Below, piece by piece: positions 25,772 to 34,504 of a stretch of DNA of 64,000 bases (its first letter is position 1; each line of letters starts with the position of its first letter). The notes beneath the pieces were generated by a model. It was not told the origin of the DNA. It did not search any database and saw nothing but the letters and a program-made list of their open reading frames with translations. This DNA is from an uncultured Porphyromonadaceae bacterium (lineage in GTDB: Bacteria; Bacteroidota; Bacteroidia; Bacteroidales; Muribaculaceae): NCBI GenBank assembly GCA_937901905.1, contig CALDIF010000034.1:31312-95311 (forward strand), given 5' to 3'. The translations under genes and the position numbers were made by a program.

Positions 25772-27232
25772 ATGAGCAATAATAGGATAGACCAGGACAT
25801 GATGAACCCCGGTTTCGAGATTACCCCGCCTGCCAAGCCGGTGATTATCAAGGTTGTCGGTGTAGGTGGCGGTGGCAACAATGCCATTAACCACATGTAT
25901 AACCAGCATGTTGAGGGCGTGTCGTTCGTGGTGTTGAACACCGATCGTCAAGCATTGGAAGAGTCTCCCGTGCCCAACAGGCTCATCATCGGTCCTACAG
26001 TGACCGAGGGTTTGGGTGCCGGTGATGAACCCGAGGTGGCTCGACTGGCAGCCGAGGAGAGTGCCGATGATATTGCCGCGCTGTTTGATGACGGCACCAA
26101 GATGGTGTTTATCACCGCCGGTATGGGTGGCGGTACAGGCACCGGTGCTGCGCCTGTGGTGGCACGCATTGCCAAAGAAAAAGACTTGCTGACAATAGGT
26201 ATCGTGACAATCCCCTTCTTGTTTGAAGGGCAAAATAAGATCTTGAAGGCTCTGCGTGGTGCTGATGAAATGCGCAAACATGTTGATGCATTGCTGGTTA
26301 TCAATAACGAACGATTGATTGAGATATACAGCGACCTTGACGTGGACAACGCCTTCAGTAAGGCCGACGAGACGTTAACCAACGCCGCTTGTTCAATTAG
26401 CGACATGATCACGGCTGCAGGTCGCATAAACATCGACTTCAAAGATGTGAATACGACCTTGCGTAAGGGTGGTGTCGCCATTATCAGTACCGGCTACGGC
26501 GAGGGCGAGAACCGCGTCACCAAGGCTATTGCCGATGCCTTGAACTCACCGTTGCTCAAGGATCAGCACGTTTACAGTTCGACACGCATACTGTTTAACG
26601 TGTGTTACAGTTCCTCGTCGCCCAACAAGATGAAGGCGATTGAGTTGAACGAAATCTCGAAGTTCATGGCAAACTTTGGCAGCGAAGTGAAGACAATCAC
26701 GGGTATGACCGAGGATAACAGCCTGGGCGACCGTATCAAGGTGACCATCCTCGCCTCGGGCTTCGATGTGTCTAACGCGCCATCCAAGTCGCCGTCACGT
26801 CAGTCGCCCGTTGTCACTCCGGCACCACAAGTCCAGCAGGCGACAACTCCGACCGAGACGCGTCAAGACAAACCTGCCTCATCAACAACGAGTAACGAGG
26901 ATATTGAGTTGTTGCGAACGGTGTACGGAACCGAGCAGATTGACGAGAAGCAACGCGCCGGACAACGCGCATTATATATCGTGCTTGATGCCGACACTGT
27001 CGATGACGACGAAATTCTTGACTTGTTTGAAAACACGCCGACCTTCGATCGCAAGCAAGAGGTTAAGCGAAAGGTTGATGAAATGAAAGAGCAACACCGC
27101 TTGGCGGCATCGGGTAATGTGACAACATCGGCACGTCCTGCAGCCTCCGGTCAAGCGACACCGGTTAAGCCGTCACCGGCTCCCAAGGTTCCGCCAACGG
27201 GGCAGCAATCGGCAATCGAGTTTGATGAGTGA
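25772..27232 (+). CDS. ftsZ: Cell division GTPase FtsZ
   Basis: 486 residues, about 100 longer than E. coli FtsZ. GTP-binding motifs: VGVGGGGNNAINHM, the tubulin signature GGGTGTGAAP and VLNTDRQAL. The T7 synergy loop region reads NIDFKDVNTTLRKGG. The globular part ends near residue 330. The tail contains a Pro/Thr/Gln-rich linker, a conserved charged section (GQRALYIVLDADTVDDDEILDLFENTPTFDR), and ends in QSAIEFDE. I see no obvious copy of the FtsA-binding terminal peptide known from Proteobacteria. Confidence 0.98.
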   Translation: MSNNRIDQDMMNPGFEITPPAKPVIIKVVGVGGGGNNAINHMYNQHVEGVSFVVLNTDRQALEESPVPNRLIIGPTVTEGLGAGDEPEVARLAAEESADDIAALFDDGTKMVFITAGMGGGTGTGAAPVVARIAKEKDLLTIGIVTIPFLFEGQNKILKALRGADEMRKHVDALLVINNERLIEIYSDLDVDNAFSKADETLTNAACSISDMITAAGRINIDFKDVNTTLRKGGVAIISTGYGEGENRVTKAIADALNSPLLKDQHVYSSTRILFNVCYSSSSPNKMKAIELNEISKFMANFGSEVKTITGMTEDNSLGDRIKVTILASGFDVSNAPSKSPSRQSPVVTPAPQVQQATTPTETRQDKPASSTTSNEDIELLRTVYGTEQIDEKQRAGQRALYIVLDADTVDDDEILDLFENTPTFDRKQEVKRKVDEMKEQHRLAASGNVTTSARPAASGQATPVKPSPAPKVPPTGQQSAIEFDE

Positions 27233-27315
27233 ACCGGCACTCGCCTTTTACTCAACTTTCCGGTATTTCAGTAACGAGAATTATACAGTACAAGATCGTA
27301 TAAAACAGCATATTA

Positions 27316-28587
27316 ATGTTAACATTGCAACAAATTAACAGCGATCCCGAGTTGATAATCAAGCGGCTCGCTGTAAAGCATTTTGACGGGCGCGAGCCCA
27401 TCATGAGGGTGGTTGAACTTGACAAAGAACGTCGCGCGCTGCAAAAACAACGTGATGACAACGCGATGGTTCTCAACCGCATGGCAAGTGAAATTGGTAT
27501 ATTGATGAAGAGTGGCGAGCGTGAAAAGGCCGAGCAAGCCAAGCAGCAAGTCGCAGCCTTGAAGACAGCCAATAAGGAAATTGACGAGCGTCTTGCCCAA
27601 GCCGAAGCCTCTATCACCGAGGTTTTACTCAGCGTGCCAAATGTGCCCTACGAGGGCGTTCCCGAGGGACGCACAGCCGAGGATAATATTGTAGAACTCA
27701 CCGGTGGCACCATTCCCGATTTGGGCAATGATGCCTTGCCGCATTGGGAACTCGCTCGCAAGTATGGCATCATCGACTTTGATCTCGGTGTGAAGATTAC
27801 CGGAGCGGGTTTCCCCGTATATATCGGTAAAGGTGCGCGCCTGCAACGAGCCTTGATACAGTTTTTCCTTGACGAGGCGGGTAAGGCGGGATACGTCGAA
27901 GTCGAGCCTCCCTATGTTGTCAACGAGGCATCGGGTATCGGCACCGGTCAATTACCCGACAAGGAAGGGCAAATGTATCACTGTCAAGTGGATAATTTCT
28001 ACTTAATTCCGACAGCCGAGGTTCCCGTGACCAACATGTATCGTGACGAGATTATCCCCCTCGAGCAGATGCCGAAGAAGAACTGTGCCTATTCGGCTTG
28101 TTTCCGTCGTGAGGCCGGCAGTTACGGTAAGGACGTGCGAGGATTGAATCGTCTGCATCAGTTTGACAAGGTTGAGATAGTGCGCATCGAGCGTCCCGAG
28201 GACTCTTATGCCGCTTTAGAGGAAATGAAGTCCCACGTGCGGGGTTTGCTTGAGAAGTTGGGCTTACCGTGGCACATCTTGCGCCTGTGCGGCGGTGACA
28301 TGAGTTTCACGAGTGCCATTACATTTGATTTTGAGGTGTATAGTGCTGCTCAAGGGCGGTGGTTAGAGGTCAGTTCGGTGAGCAATTTCGAGACGTATCA
28401 AGCCAATCGCTTGCATTGTCGTTATCGCGGCGAAGACCGCAAGCCTCACTTGTGCCACACCCTCAACGGTAGTGCGCTTGCTCTGCCTCGCATCATGGCG
28501 GCACTGCTTGAGAACAATCAAACCGCCGAGGGTATTGTGGTACCCGAATGCCTGCGTCGCTACACCGGTTTTGACATCATTGATTAA
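27316..28587 (+). CDS. serS: Seryl-tRNA synthetase
   Basis: 423 residues, class II synthetase. The N-terminal coiled-coil arm (about 30-100, RALQKQRDDNAMVLNRMASEI) contacts the tRNA long variable arm. Motif 2 is FRREAGSYGKDVRGLNRLHQFDKVE and motif 3 HTLNGSALALPRIMAALLENNQ near the C-terminus. It follows ftsZ by 83 bp on the same strand and may be read through from it. Confidence 0.97.
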   Translation: MLTLQQINSDPELIIKRLAVKHFDGREPIMRVVELDKERRALQKQRDDNAMVLNRMASEIGILMKSGEREKAEQAKQQVAALKTANKEIDERLAQAEASITEVLLSVPNVPYEGVPEGRTAEDNIVELTGGTIPDLGNDALPHWELARKYGIIDFDLGVKITGAGFPVYIGKGARLQRALIQFFLDEAGKAGYVEVEPPYVVNEASGIGTGQLPDKEGQMYHCQVDNFYLIPTAEVPVTNMYRDEIIPLEQMPKKNCAYSACFRREAGSYGKDVRGLNRLHQFDKVEIVRIERPEDSYAALEEMKSHVRGLLEKLGLPWHILRLCGGDMSFTSAITFDFEVYSAAQGRWLEVSSVSNFETYQANRLHCRYRGEDRKPHLCHTLNGSALALPRIMAALLENNQTAEGIVVPECLRRYTGFDIID

Positions 28588-28749
28588 TGTTGACACGAGA
28601 TATTTATTTCAATCCTGTGTTTTGTTACAAAAGTTGAAGCCTGACGATTTCGTTTGCGGTGAAGTACAAGCGGTTTATACCGCATGAGTGAAAATCGGGA
28701 TTTTATCAGGTTGTCGAATTTTCAACAGGCACATTAACGAGGTAGAAAA

Positions 28750-29154
28750 ATGAAAAAGTTTTTATTAATGTTAGCAGTGAGCGTGACTTTGCTCGGGTGT
28801 AATGCCAAGCCGAACAAAGCCGCCGCGACCGACGGCAACTCCGATAATCCCATTGAGGTGAATGCCGGTGAGGGCGGTGCCGATGTTTCGCAAGAAGCAA
28901 CGAGCGGTCTCAAGTTTGTCCCGACAGGCAATCTTGAGGCCGATGCCGAAATGCTTGTGCGTAACAGCCTCAAGGTGACTCAAGCCATGCTCAAAGGCAA
29001 TGCCACTCAGCAACAACAAGAAGAGGCTTCGCAGATGTTAGTTGATGCCGTCAAGTACTATAACAGTCTTGACGAGGCGAAAGGCAAAGAGTTCCAACGT
29101 TTGGTTAGTCAAAATTTGTTGGAGCACACCAACGAATACAAGGTGGATAAATGA
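28750..29154 (+). CDS. Small lipoprotein of unknown function
   Basis: 134 residues. The signal peptide MKKFLLMLAVSVTLLGC ends in a lipobox with Cys17. The mature part begins with a low-complexity Ala/Asp/Gly linker, then a helical domain (about 60-134, EADAEMLVRNSLKVTQAMLKGN and QLVSQNLLEHTNEYK) of unknown family. Its stop codon overlaps the ATG of the acyltransferase (ATGA). Confidence 0.75.
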   Translation: MKKFLLMLAVSVTLLGCNAKPNKAAATDGNSDNPIEVNAGEGGADVSQEATSGLKFVPTGNLEADAEMLVRNSLKVTQAMLKGNATQQQQEEASQMLVDAVKYYNSLDEAKGKEFQRLVSQNLLEHTNEYKVDK

Positions 29155-30200
29155 ACACCGGCTCGGAGCAAGCATTATCAGCAACGGTTGTGACGGGTGA
29201 ACGGCAAGCATGGCTTGACTATGCTCGAGTGTTGTTATTGGCATTGATAGTGTTGCATCACTCTCACCCTCGCATCGCAGTGTTCGATCAAATGCTTGTC
29301 GACCTTGCGATGCCGTTGTTCTTCCTCTTGTCGGGCTTGTTGTATAATGTTGCCCGTTATCGTGACTCTTTCACGTTGTTTGTCCGCACTCGAGTCACGC
29401 GACTGTTGGTGCCGTACTTTGCTATCTCGGCATTGTTTTACGTCCTGTGGCTTATTGTCGGGCGTTATATGGTGGGAGGCAGCGAACTTGACATCGAGTG
29501 GTGGAAACCCGTTGTCGAGTGTGTCAAGGGCGAGCCGTCGACCGTGTGCGGCACCTTTTGGTTTGTAGCGTGCCTCGTGTCGATACAGTTGTTGTACTAC
29601 TGTCTTGACCGCCTGTTACCCCCTATCTTGATATTGCCGGTTGCTTTATTACTTGCCGTGGTAAGTCGTTTCCTACCGGGAATAGGGGTGTGGAACATGA
29701 GCAATGCGATGGTGTATTTACCGCTTTTCGTCATCGGTAGCATGCTACGCAAATATCGTCTTGCCGGTAATTGTGAAAGTGCTGCGGTTGCAACTCTTGC
29801 CCTGCTCGCCGGTTGCGTGTTGATGTACATTGCAGTGACTCGTTTTGAGTACTTGACCTTGCCGTACTCGTTACTCAATCTGTCGGCTGTAGCACTGTTG
29901 AGCGTGCCGCTGACGACCTTGACAATGAAGTCGGCAACGAGGTGGGGGCAGGTAACGTGGATTGAGAATATTGCCACAGCAAGCCTTGCCTATCTCGCAA
30001 TACAAAACTACGGTATCGGAGTGATGCGAGTGGTACTCTCGCGCATTATGACCGAGAGCGAGTTTAACGCGGCACTGTGGCTTAAACCGGTGATTGCAGT
30101 TGTTGTTTTCATCGCCATTTATCCACTCGCGGTGATAATATTGCGTTATGTGCCGGCACTCACCGGAGCCTCAAAGCGGCGAAAAAATAATAACACTTAA
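29151..30200 (+). CDS. Acyltransferase family 3 membrane protein
   Basis: 349 residues with about ten membrane segments. The N-terminus has WLDYARVLLLALIVLHHSHPRI, in which the His pair is typical of the acyltransferase-3 family that O-acylates cell-surface sugars, and LAMPLFFLLSGLLY follows. It is translationally coupled to the lipoprotein upstream through an ATGA overlap. The glycosyltransferase and epimerase genes nearby make a surface-glycan substrate plausible. Confidence 0.88.
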   Translation: MNTGSEQALSATVVTGERQAWLDYARVLLLALIVLHHSHPRIAVFDQMLVDLAMPLFFLLSGLLYNVARYRDSFTLFVRTRVTRLLVPYFAISALFYVLWLIVGRYMVGGSELDIEWWKPVVECVKGEPSTVCGTFWFVACLVSIQLLYYCLDRLLPPILILPVALLLAVVSRFLPGIGVWNMSNAMVYLPLFVIGSMLRKYRLAGNCESAAVATLALLAGCVLMYIAVTRFEYLTLPYSLLNLSAVALLSVPLTTLTMKSATRWGQVTWIENIATASLAYLAIQNYGIGVMRVVLSRIMTESEFNAALWLKPVIAVVVFIAIYPLAVIILRYVPALTGASKRRKNNNT

Positions 30201-30254
30201 TAATAAACCGATAAAGTGTCTGAACGACACCGCGGTTAAATCAGTAAATATCAG

Positions 30255-30866
30255 ATGACATTCAGCGAACAAGCCAACCGTATTTTTGACGAGGCAGTTG
30301 CTTTGTATCACCGCACCGACGATGTTGACGCTGTCTTTGTAAATCCCTATAAGCCCGGAACCATTGAGGCTGTCTTGACCGACAAATGTCTTGTTGATGC
30401 AGTCCAATGGCATCTTGAGGACATTATTCGCGACCCCGAAATTGACCCCGTTGATGCTCTTGCCATCAAGCGTCGCATTGACCGCAGTAACCAGGTGCGT
30501 ACTGACATGGTGGAGGAAATTGACCAATACTTCAGGAGGCTTTATTCTGCCGTGACCGTGTTACCCGATGCAACGATCAATACCGAGAGCCCGGCATGGG
30601 CGATTGATCGCTTGTCCATATTGGCACTTAAACTGTGGCACATGCGTGAGCAATGCGAGAGAACCGATGCCTCGACCGAGCATGTGCAGCGTAGTCGTTC
30701 AAAACTCGCAGTGTTGTCCGAACAGAGAGTAGACTTGTCAACAGCGATTGACCAACTGCTTGACGACATCGCTGCCGGTCGCAAGTACATGAAAGTGTAC
30801 CTGCAGATGAAAATGTATAACGATCCGGAAACCAACCCAATCTTATATGGCAACAAAAGCAAATGA
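30255..30866 (+). CDS. DUF4254 family protein
   Basis: 203 residues, largely helical and soluble. It matches the DUF4254 pattern seen in Bacteroidetes next to family 9 glycosyltransferases: FVNPYKPGTIEAVLTDKCLVDAVQWHLEDIIRD, IKRRIDRSNQVRTDMVEEID, ILALKLWHMREQ and the C-terminal YMKVYLQMKMYNDPETNP. Its function is not known; conserved linkage suggests a part in LPS or glycan assembly. Its 3' end overlaps the glycosyltransferase gene by 20 bp. Confidence 0.88.
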   Translation: MTFSEQANRIFDEAVALYHRTDDVDAVFVNPYKPGTIEAVLTDKCLVDAVQWHLEDIIRDPEIDPVDALAIKRRIDRSNQVRTDMVEEIDQYFRRLYSAVTVLPDATINTESPAWAIDRLSILALKLWHMREQCERTDASTEHVQRSRSKLAVLSEQRVDLSTAIDQLLDDIAAGRKYMKVYLQMKMYNDPETNPILYGNKSK

Positions 30867-31929
30867 GCCCTCGCGAACGGTGCTGGTAATTCGTTTTACC
30901 GCGTTGGGCGACGTGGCAATGGTGATACCGGTGCTGTATCCGGTGTGTCGTGCCAACCCCGATACACGCTTTGTGATGCTCACACAAGAATGGTCTGCAA
31001 CGATGATGATTAATGCGCCTGAGAACCTTGTTCTCAGGGGTATTAACGTGCGCGACAAGCACATGAGCATTTGGGCAATGTGGGGTTTTGCCGCACGCCT
31101 TAACGATGAATTTCATTTTGATGCGGTTGCCGACTTGCATGGTGTGTGGCGCTCGTGGGCTATTGACCTTCGACTGAAGTTATCGGGAGTTAAGGTAGCA
31201 CAAGTTAACAAGTGGCGCAAGGCTCGACGACAGTTGGTGTCGGGGCGCAGCAAGGAGGCTGTTCCGAACACGGTGACACGTTATCGCGCTGTTTTTGCCG
31301 AGTTGGGCCTGACGTTACCCCCTGCCGACGAGTTCACGACCATTATTGACGACGGACCCGAATTATCGTCAATGCTCGCTCCCGAGAAAGGTGTTGACGA
31401 GCGTTGGATTGCCGTGTCTCCGTTCAGCAGCCATCCCACTAAGGTGTACCCATTTGAACGTGTTGCCGCCATGGTGGTCGCTTTGGCTTCTCGCCCCAAT
31501 TATCATGTGTTCCTCTTCGGTGGTGGCAAGCAGGAAAAGATAACGCTGCGCCCCCTCGGTAAAAACCTCGATCGAGTAGTCAGTCTTGCCGAAATTCGAC
31601 ACGGTTTTGAAGACGAGTTCGCCGTGTTGAGCCGATGCGATGCAATGGTGAGCATGGACTCTGCTAACATGCACCTCGCCTCCTTGGTCGGACTTCCCGT
31701 GATTGGCATATGGGGACCGACGACACCGGCTTGCGGCTTCATGGGCTATAATCAAGACATCAATAACGTGGTTGAGCGCAAGGACTTGAGTTGTCGCCCT
31801 TGTTCAATATACGGTGAGCGCAAGTGCCGTTACGGCGACACGCATTGTCTTGATATTGATCCCGAGGAAATTGTGGAGCGCGTTGTGAACTTGGTTGAAG
31901 GTCGTCGCAATTCAACTGTTGAAAAATGA
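30847..31929 (+). CDS. Glycosyltransferase family 9 (heptosyltransferase-like)
   Basis: 360 residues of the GT-B fold. The N-terminus VLVIRFTALGDVAMVIPVL, the central FDAVADLHGVWRS and the C-terminal CDAMVSMDSANMHLASLVGLPVIGIWGPTTPACGF follow the ADP-heptose:LPS heptosyltransferase family. It probably adds a sugar to the LPS core or lipooligosaccharide at the inner membrane face; the sugar is unknown. Four cysteines near the C-terminus (RPCSIYGERKC and HCLD) are common in this clade. It overlaps DUF4254 upstream and the epimerase downstream (ATGA). Confidence 0.92.
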   Translation: MATKANEPSRTVLVIRFTALGDVAMVIPVLYPVCRANPDTRFVMLTQEWSATMMINAPENLVLRGINVRDKHMSIWAMWGFAARLNDEFHFDAVADLHGVWRSWAIDLRLKLSGVKVAQVNKWRKARRQLVSGRSKEAVPNTVTRYRAVFAELGLTLPPADEFTTIIDDGPELSSMLAPEKGVDERWIAVSPFSSHPTKVYPFERVAAMVVALASRPNYHVFLFGGGKQEKITLRPLGKNLDRVVSLAEIRHGFEDEFAVLSRCDAMVSMDSANMHLASLVGLPVIGIWGPTTPACGFMGYNQDINNVVERKDLSCRPCSIYGERKCRYGDTHCLDIDPEEIVERVVNLVEGRRNSTVEK

Positions 31930-32930
31930 AAATTTTGATTACCGGAGCCGGTGGTTTCATTGGCGGACATCTTGTTGCCGAGGCATTGGAACGTGGCATG
32001 GAAGTGTGGGCTGCGGTGAGGAAAACCACGTCGCGAGAATTTCTTGCCGATGAGCGCATCAATTTTCTCACGCTCGATTATAGTAGTGAGGAGGCTTTGG
32101 AAACGATTATAAGCACTCACATTCGAGAGCACGGCACATGGGATTATATCGTCCACAATTTGGGGGTGACAAAGGCTGTCAACTATCTCGATTTTGAACG
32201 TGTTAACTACGGTTACATGAAAACCCTGGTTGATGTGTTGCGTGGATTGGGTGCGTTGCCTCGCGTGTTCTTGTTGATGAGTAGCCTCAGCGTGATGGGC
32301 GTGGGTGATGAAGTTGATTACAAGCCTTTTGACGACAATAGTATTCCGCTGCCCAACACACGCTACGGTGTTTCCAAACTCAAGGCAGAGACCTATCTGC
32401 AAAGCATAGAGGGTATGCCTTACACGATTTTTCGTTGCACCGGAGTGTACGGTCCGCATGAGCGTGATTATTACTTGATGCTCAAGAGTATAAAGCGAGG
32501 TGTGGATTTCGGCGTGGGTTTCAAGAAGCAAATGTTGACCTTTATCTACGTTAAGGATTTGGCTGTTGCTGTCATGGAAGCATTGCAGCGAGGTCCCCTA
32601 CGCAGGGCGTACTACATCAGTGAACCCCGTGCTTACACCCAAGCCGAGTTTCGCGAGTTGGCTTGCAAGTTGTTGGGCAAGCGAGTTGTGTTGCCGTTGA
32701 AGTGTCCGTTGTGGCTTGTCAAGTGTGTTTGTGCTGTTTCCGAGCGTTTGGGACGATTGACAGGCAAAGCGAGCACGCTCAATGGAGACAAGTACAACTT
32801 GCTCAAGCAACGCAACTGGTTGTGCGACATCACGCCTGCATCGCGCGACTTCGGTTTCGCTCCACAATACGATCTCGAGCATGGTCTTCAAGAGTCAATT
32901 GCATGGTATCGTGAGGCCGGTTGGTTATGA
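31926..32930 (+). CDS. NAD-dependent epimerase/dehydratase
   Basis: 334 residues, extended SDR family. The nucleotide loop ILITGAGGFIGGHL is at residues 2-15 and the catalytic Tyr and Lys are in NTRYGVSKLKAET near 140. It may modify a nucleotide sugar or an isoprenoid/sterol-like substrate; the exact reaction cannot be told from the sequence. An ATGA overlap with the glycosyltransferase puts it in the same glycan operon. Confidence 0.9.
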   Translation: MKILITGAGGFIGGHLVAEALERGMEVWAAVRKTTSREFLADERINFLTLDYSSEEALETIISTHIREHGTWDYIVHNLGVTKAVNYLDFERVNYGYMKTLVDVLRGLGALPRVFLLMSSLSVMGVGDEVDYKPFDDNSIPLPNTRYGVSKLKAETYLQSIEGMPYTIFRCTGVYGPHERDYYLMLKSIKRGVDFGVGFKKQMLTFIYVKDLAVAVMEALQRGPLRRAYYISEPRAYTQAEFRELACKLLGKRVVLPLKCPLWLVKCVCAVSERLGRLTGKASTLNGDKYNLLKQRNWLCDITPASRDFGFAPQYDLEHGLQESIAWYREAGWL

Positions 32931-32956
32931 CAAATTATTTCAAAAAAGATAGAAAG

Positions 32957-33598
32957 ATGAAAAAGTTATTTGTTGCCACTATGGTGGCTTTGGTGATGAC
33001 CGTGCCGGCTTGCACGACGATGAACGGTACCGGCAGTAATGGCATGTCCGATGTGTTGAGCGGTGTGCTTGGCGGTTTGGCAAATCGTAACACGGCAAAC
33101 GGATTGTTGAACATGGTGATCGGTTATGTTAAGATTGACCAACGCGAACTGATAGGAACATGGAGTTACAGTGCTCCGGGCTGTGCGTTCACGAGCGAGA
33201 ACTTGTTGGCTAAGGCCGGTGGTAGTGTCGCTGCCGAGAACGTGAAGAGCAAGTTGGAATCGGCTTACCGGCACGTGGGCATGAGTGCGTCTAACACAGT
33301 GTTTGTGTTCAACGAGGATAATACCTTCAGCGCGCGTGTCGACGGTTTGCCCATGAGCGGAACTTATACCTACGATGCCGATGCCGGTAGTATCAAGATG
33401 AAGATGACGTTGATGAGTGCCACCGGTTACATTACTCGCACATCGAGCGGTTTAGCCTTGACTTTTGAGAGTAAGAAATTGTTGACTGTGCTGCAAACGG
33501 TCAGTGCGCTCAGCGGCAACTCGACAGTGAAAGCCGTCGGCGACTTGAGTAAGCAGTTCGACGGTGTGCGTGTGGGTTTCGAACTTAAAAAACAGTGA
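32957..33598 (+). CDS. DUF4923 family lipoprotein
   Basis: 213 residues from ATG 32957; the GTG 12 codons upstream overlaps the epimerase and lacks a signal peptide. The signal MKKLFVATMVALVMTVPAC ends in a lipobox. The mature part has the DUF4923 pattern LIGTWSYSAPGCAFTSENLLAKAGG and a lipocalin-like strand pattern (TVFVFNEDNTFSARVDGLPMSGTYTYD). It is presumably an outer-membrane or periplasmic lipoprotein of unknown role. Its 3' end overlaps the convergent TerB-like gene by 14 bp. Confidence 0.87.
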   Translation: MKKLFVATMVALVMTVPACTTMNGTGSNGMSDVLSGVLGGLANRNTANGLLNMVIGYVKIDQRELIGTWSYSAPGCAFTSENLLAKAGGSVAAENVKSKLESAYRHVGMSASNTVFVFNEDNTFSARVDGLPMSGTYTYDADAGSIKMKMTLMSATGYITRTSSGLALTFESKKLLTVLQTVSALSGNSTVKAVGDLSKQFDGVRVGFELKKQ

Positions 33599-33941
33599 GA
33601 TGTATTCCTGTCGTCTTGAATATTTTTGTAAGAACACACTGCTCTTCGGGTTGAATTTTTCTGTCGGCCTCGGCACATTCAAGCAGTAGCAGCCCCACGG
33701 CTGTTTTACATTCTTTGGAAAGAGGGCGAATTGTGTGCATTGCCAACAGCAAATCAAAAGTTTTACCTTTTGCATACAAGTCATCGGTGATTTCGAGTTC
33801 TTGAAGGATTTGATTGACCGTGAGAAACTCGGTATATTCAATCACGTTGTCGGCATTGACGACCTCAATTATAAGGCTTATAAGTGCCGCCTTATAATCG
33901 TTGGAGAGTGACTTGAGCAATGCGATATCTTGGGGTGACAT
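33585..33941 (-). CDS. Small TerB-like helical protein
   Basis: 118 residues from the ATG at 33941; the upstream in-frame start (33983) would add 14 residues. The sequence is helical and acidic with two similar halves: ALISLIIEVVNADNVIEYTEFLTVNQILQEL and AVGLLLLECAEADRKIQPEEQCVLTKIF. This resembles TerB/DjlA-type domains, in which acidic residues in D-x-x-I-x-x-x-E helices may bind metal. No membrane segment. Function unknown. It is convergent with the DUF4923 gene. Confidence 0.65.
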   Translation of the reverse strand: MSPQDIALLKSLSNDYKAALISLIIEVVNADNVIEYTEFLTVNQILQELEITDDLYAKGKTFDLLLAMHTIRPLSKECKTAVGLLLLECAEADRKIQPEEQCVLTKIFKTTGIHLTVF

Positions 33942-34010
33942 ATCTTGAAAGAATATCAACGCCGGCGCGCGCGAGTCGTGCACCGGCGTTTGTTTGTTGT
34001 AAATGACGGG

Positions 34011-34397
34011 TTAGAACGGCAGGTCGTCTTGAGCATCGGCCGTTGCACCGAAACTCTCGGGCGTGGGTGCCGGACCGGCAGCGGGAGCGGGTGTTGCCGG
34101 TGTCGCTTGTGCTGCGGTGTCTATCTTCTCGGAACGCCAACCGCGAATGTTGGTGTACCAACGTCCGTTGTACTCGCGACTCTCGATGTCAAACGACAAC
34201 TTGATGGTGTCGCCGACCTCAAGGTTGTTCTCATTCACGCGGTCGCCGAAAAAGTCAAAGCATATCTGACGAGGAAACTGTGAGCCTTGCTCTTGAACCT
34301 CGATAACGTATTCTTGTTTTTGCCACTCCTTACCAGATGACCTGCTGACACCTTTCTGGAGTTCTAACTTGCGGATAATTTTACCGGTTAATTCCAT
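34011..34397 (-). CDS. DUF3127 (OB-fold) protein with SSB-like C-terminal tail
   Basis: 128 residues from ATG 34397. Residues 1-90 are the DUF3127 domain (MELTGKIIRKLELQKGVSRSSGKEWQKQEYVIE, QICFDFFGDRVN, KLSFDIESREYNGRWYTNIRGW), which has OB-fold character. A Pro/Ala linker leads to the last residues DAQDDLPF. This acidic tip with a terminal Phe matches the protein-recruiting end of single-stranded DNA-binding proteins, so an SSB-like or SSB-competing role in DNA metabolism is possible. It has its own promoter at 34431-34462. Confidence 0.88.
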   Translation of the reverse strand: MELTGKIIRKLELQKGVSRSSGKEWQKQEYVIEVQEQGSQFPRQICFDFFGDRVNENNLEVGDTIKLSFDIESREYNGRWYTNIRGWRSEKIDTAAQATPATPAPAAGPAPTPESFGATADAQDDLPF

Positions 34398-34430
34398 TTG
34401 TGTTATTGTTAATATTTGATTTCGTGTTTG

Positions 34431-34462
34431 CAAAGGTACTAAAACAACCCGTGTAAAGCAAA
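34431..34462 (-). promoter_or_regulatory. Promoter of the DUF3127 gene
   Basis: On the minus strand TTTG (34462-34459), a 20-bp spacer and TACCTTTG (34438-34431) fit the Bacteroidetes consensus exactly. The start codon is about 30 bp downstream of the -7 box. Confidence 0.8.
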
Positions 34463-34504
34463 TTTTGCCACAATGTTTTTAGTGTCAACCGCGGTGATGG
34501 TCGG

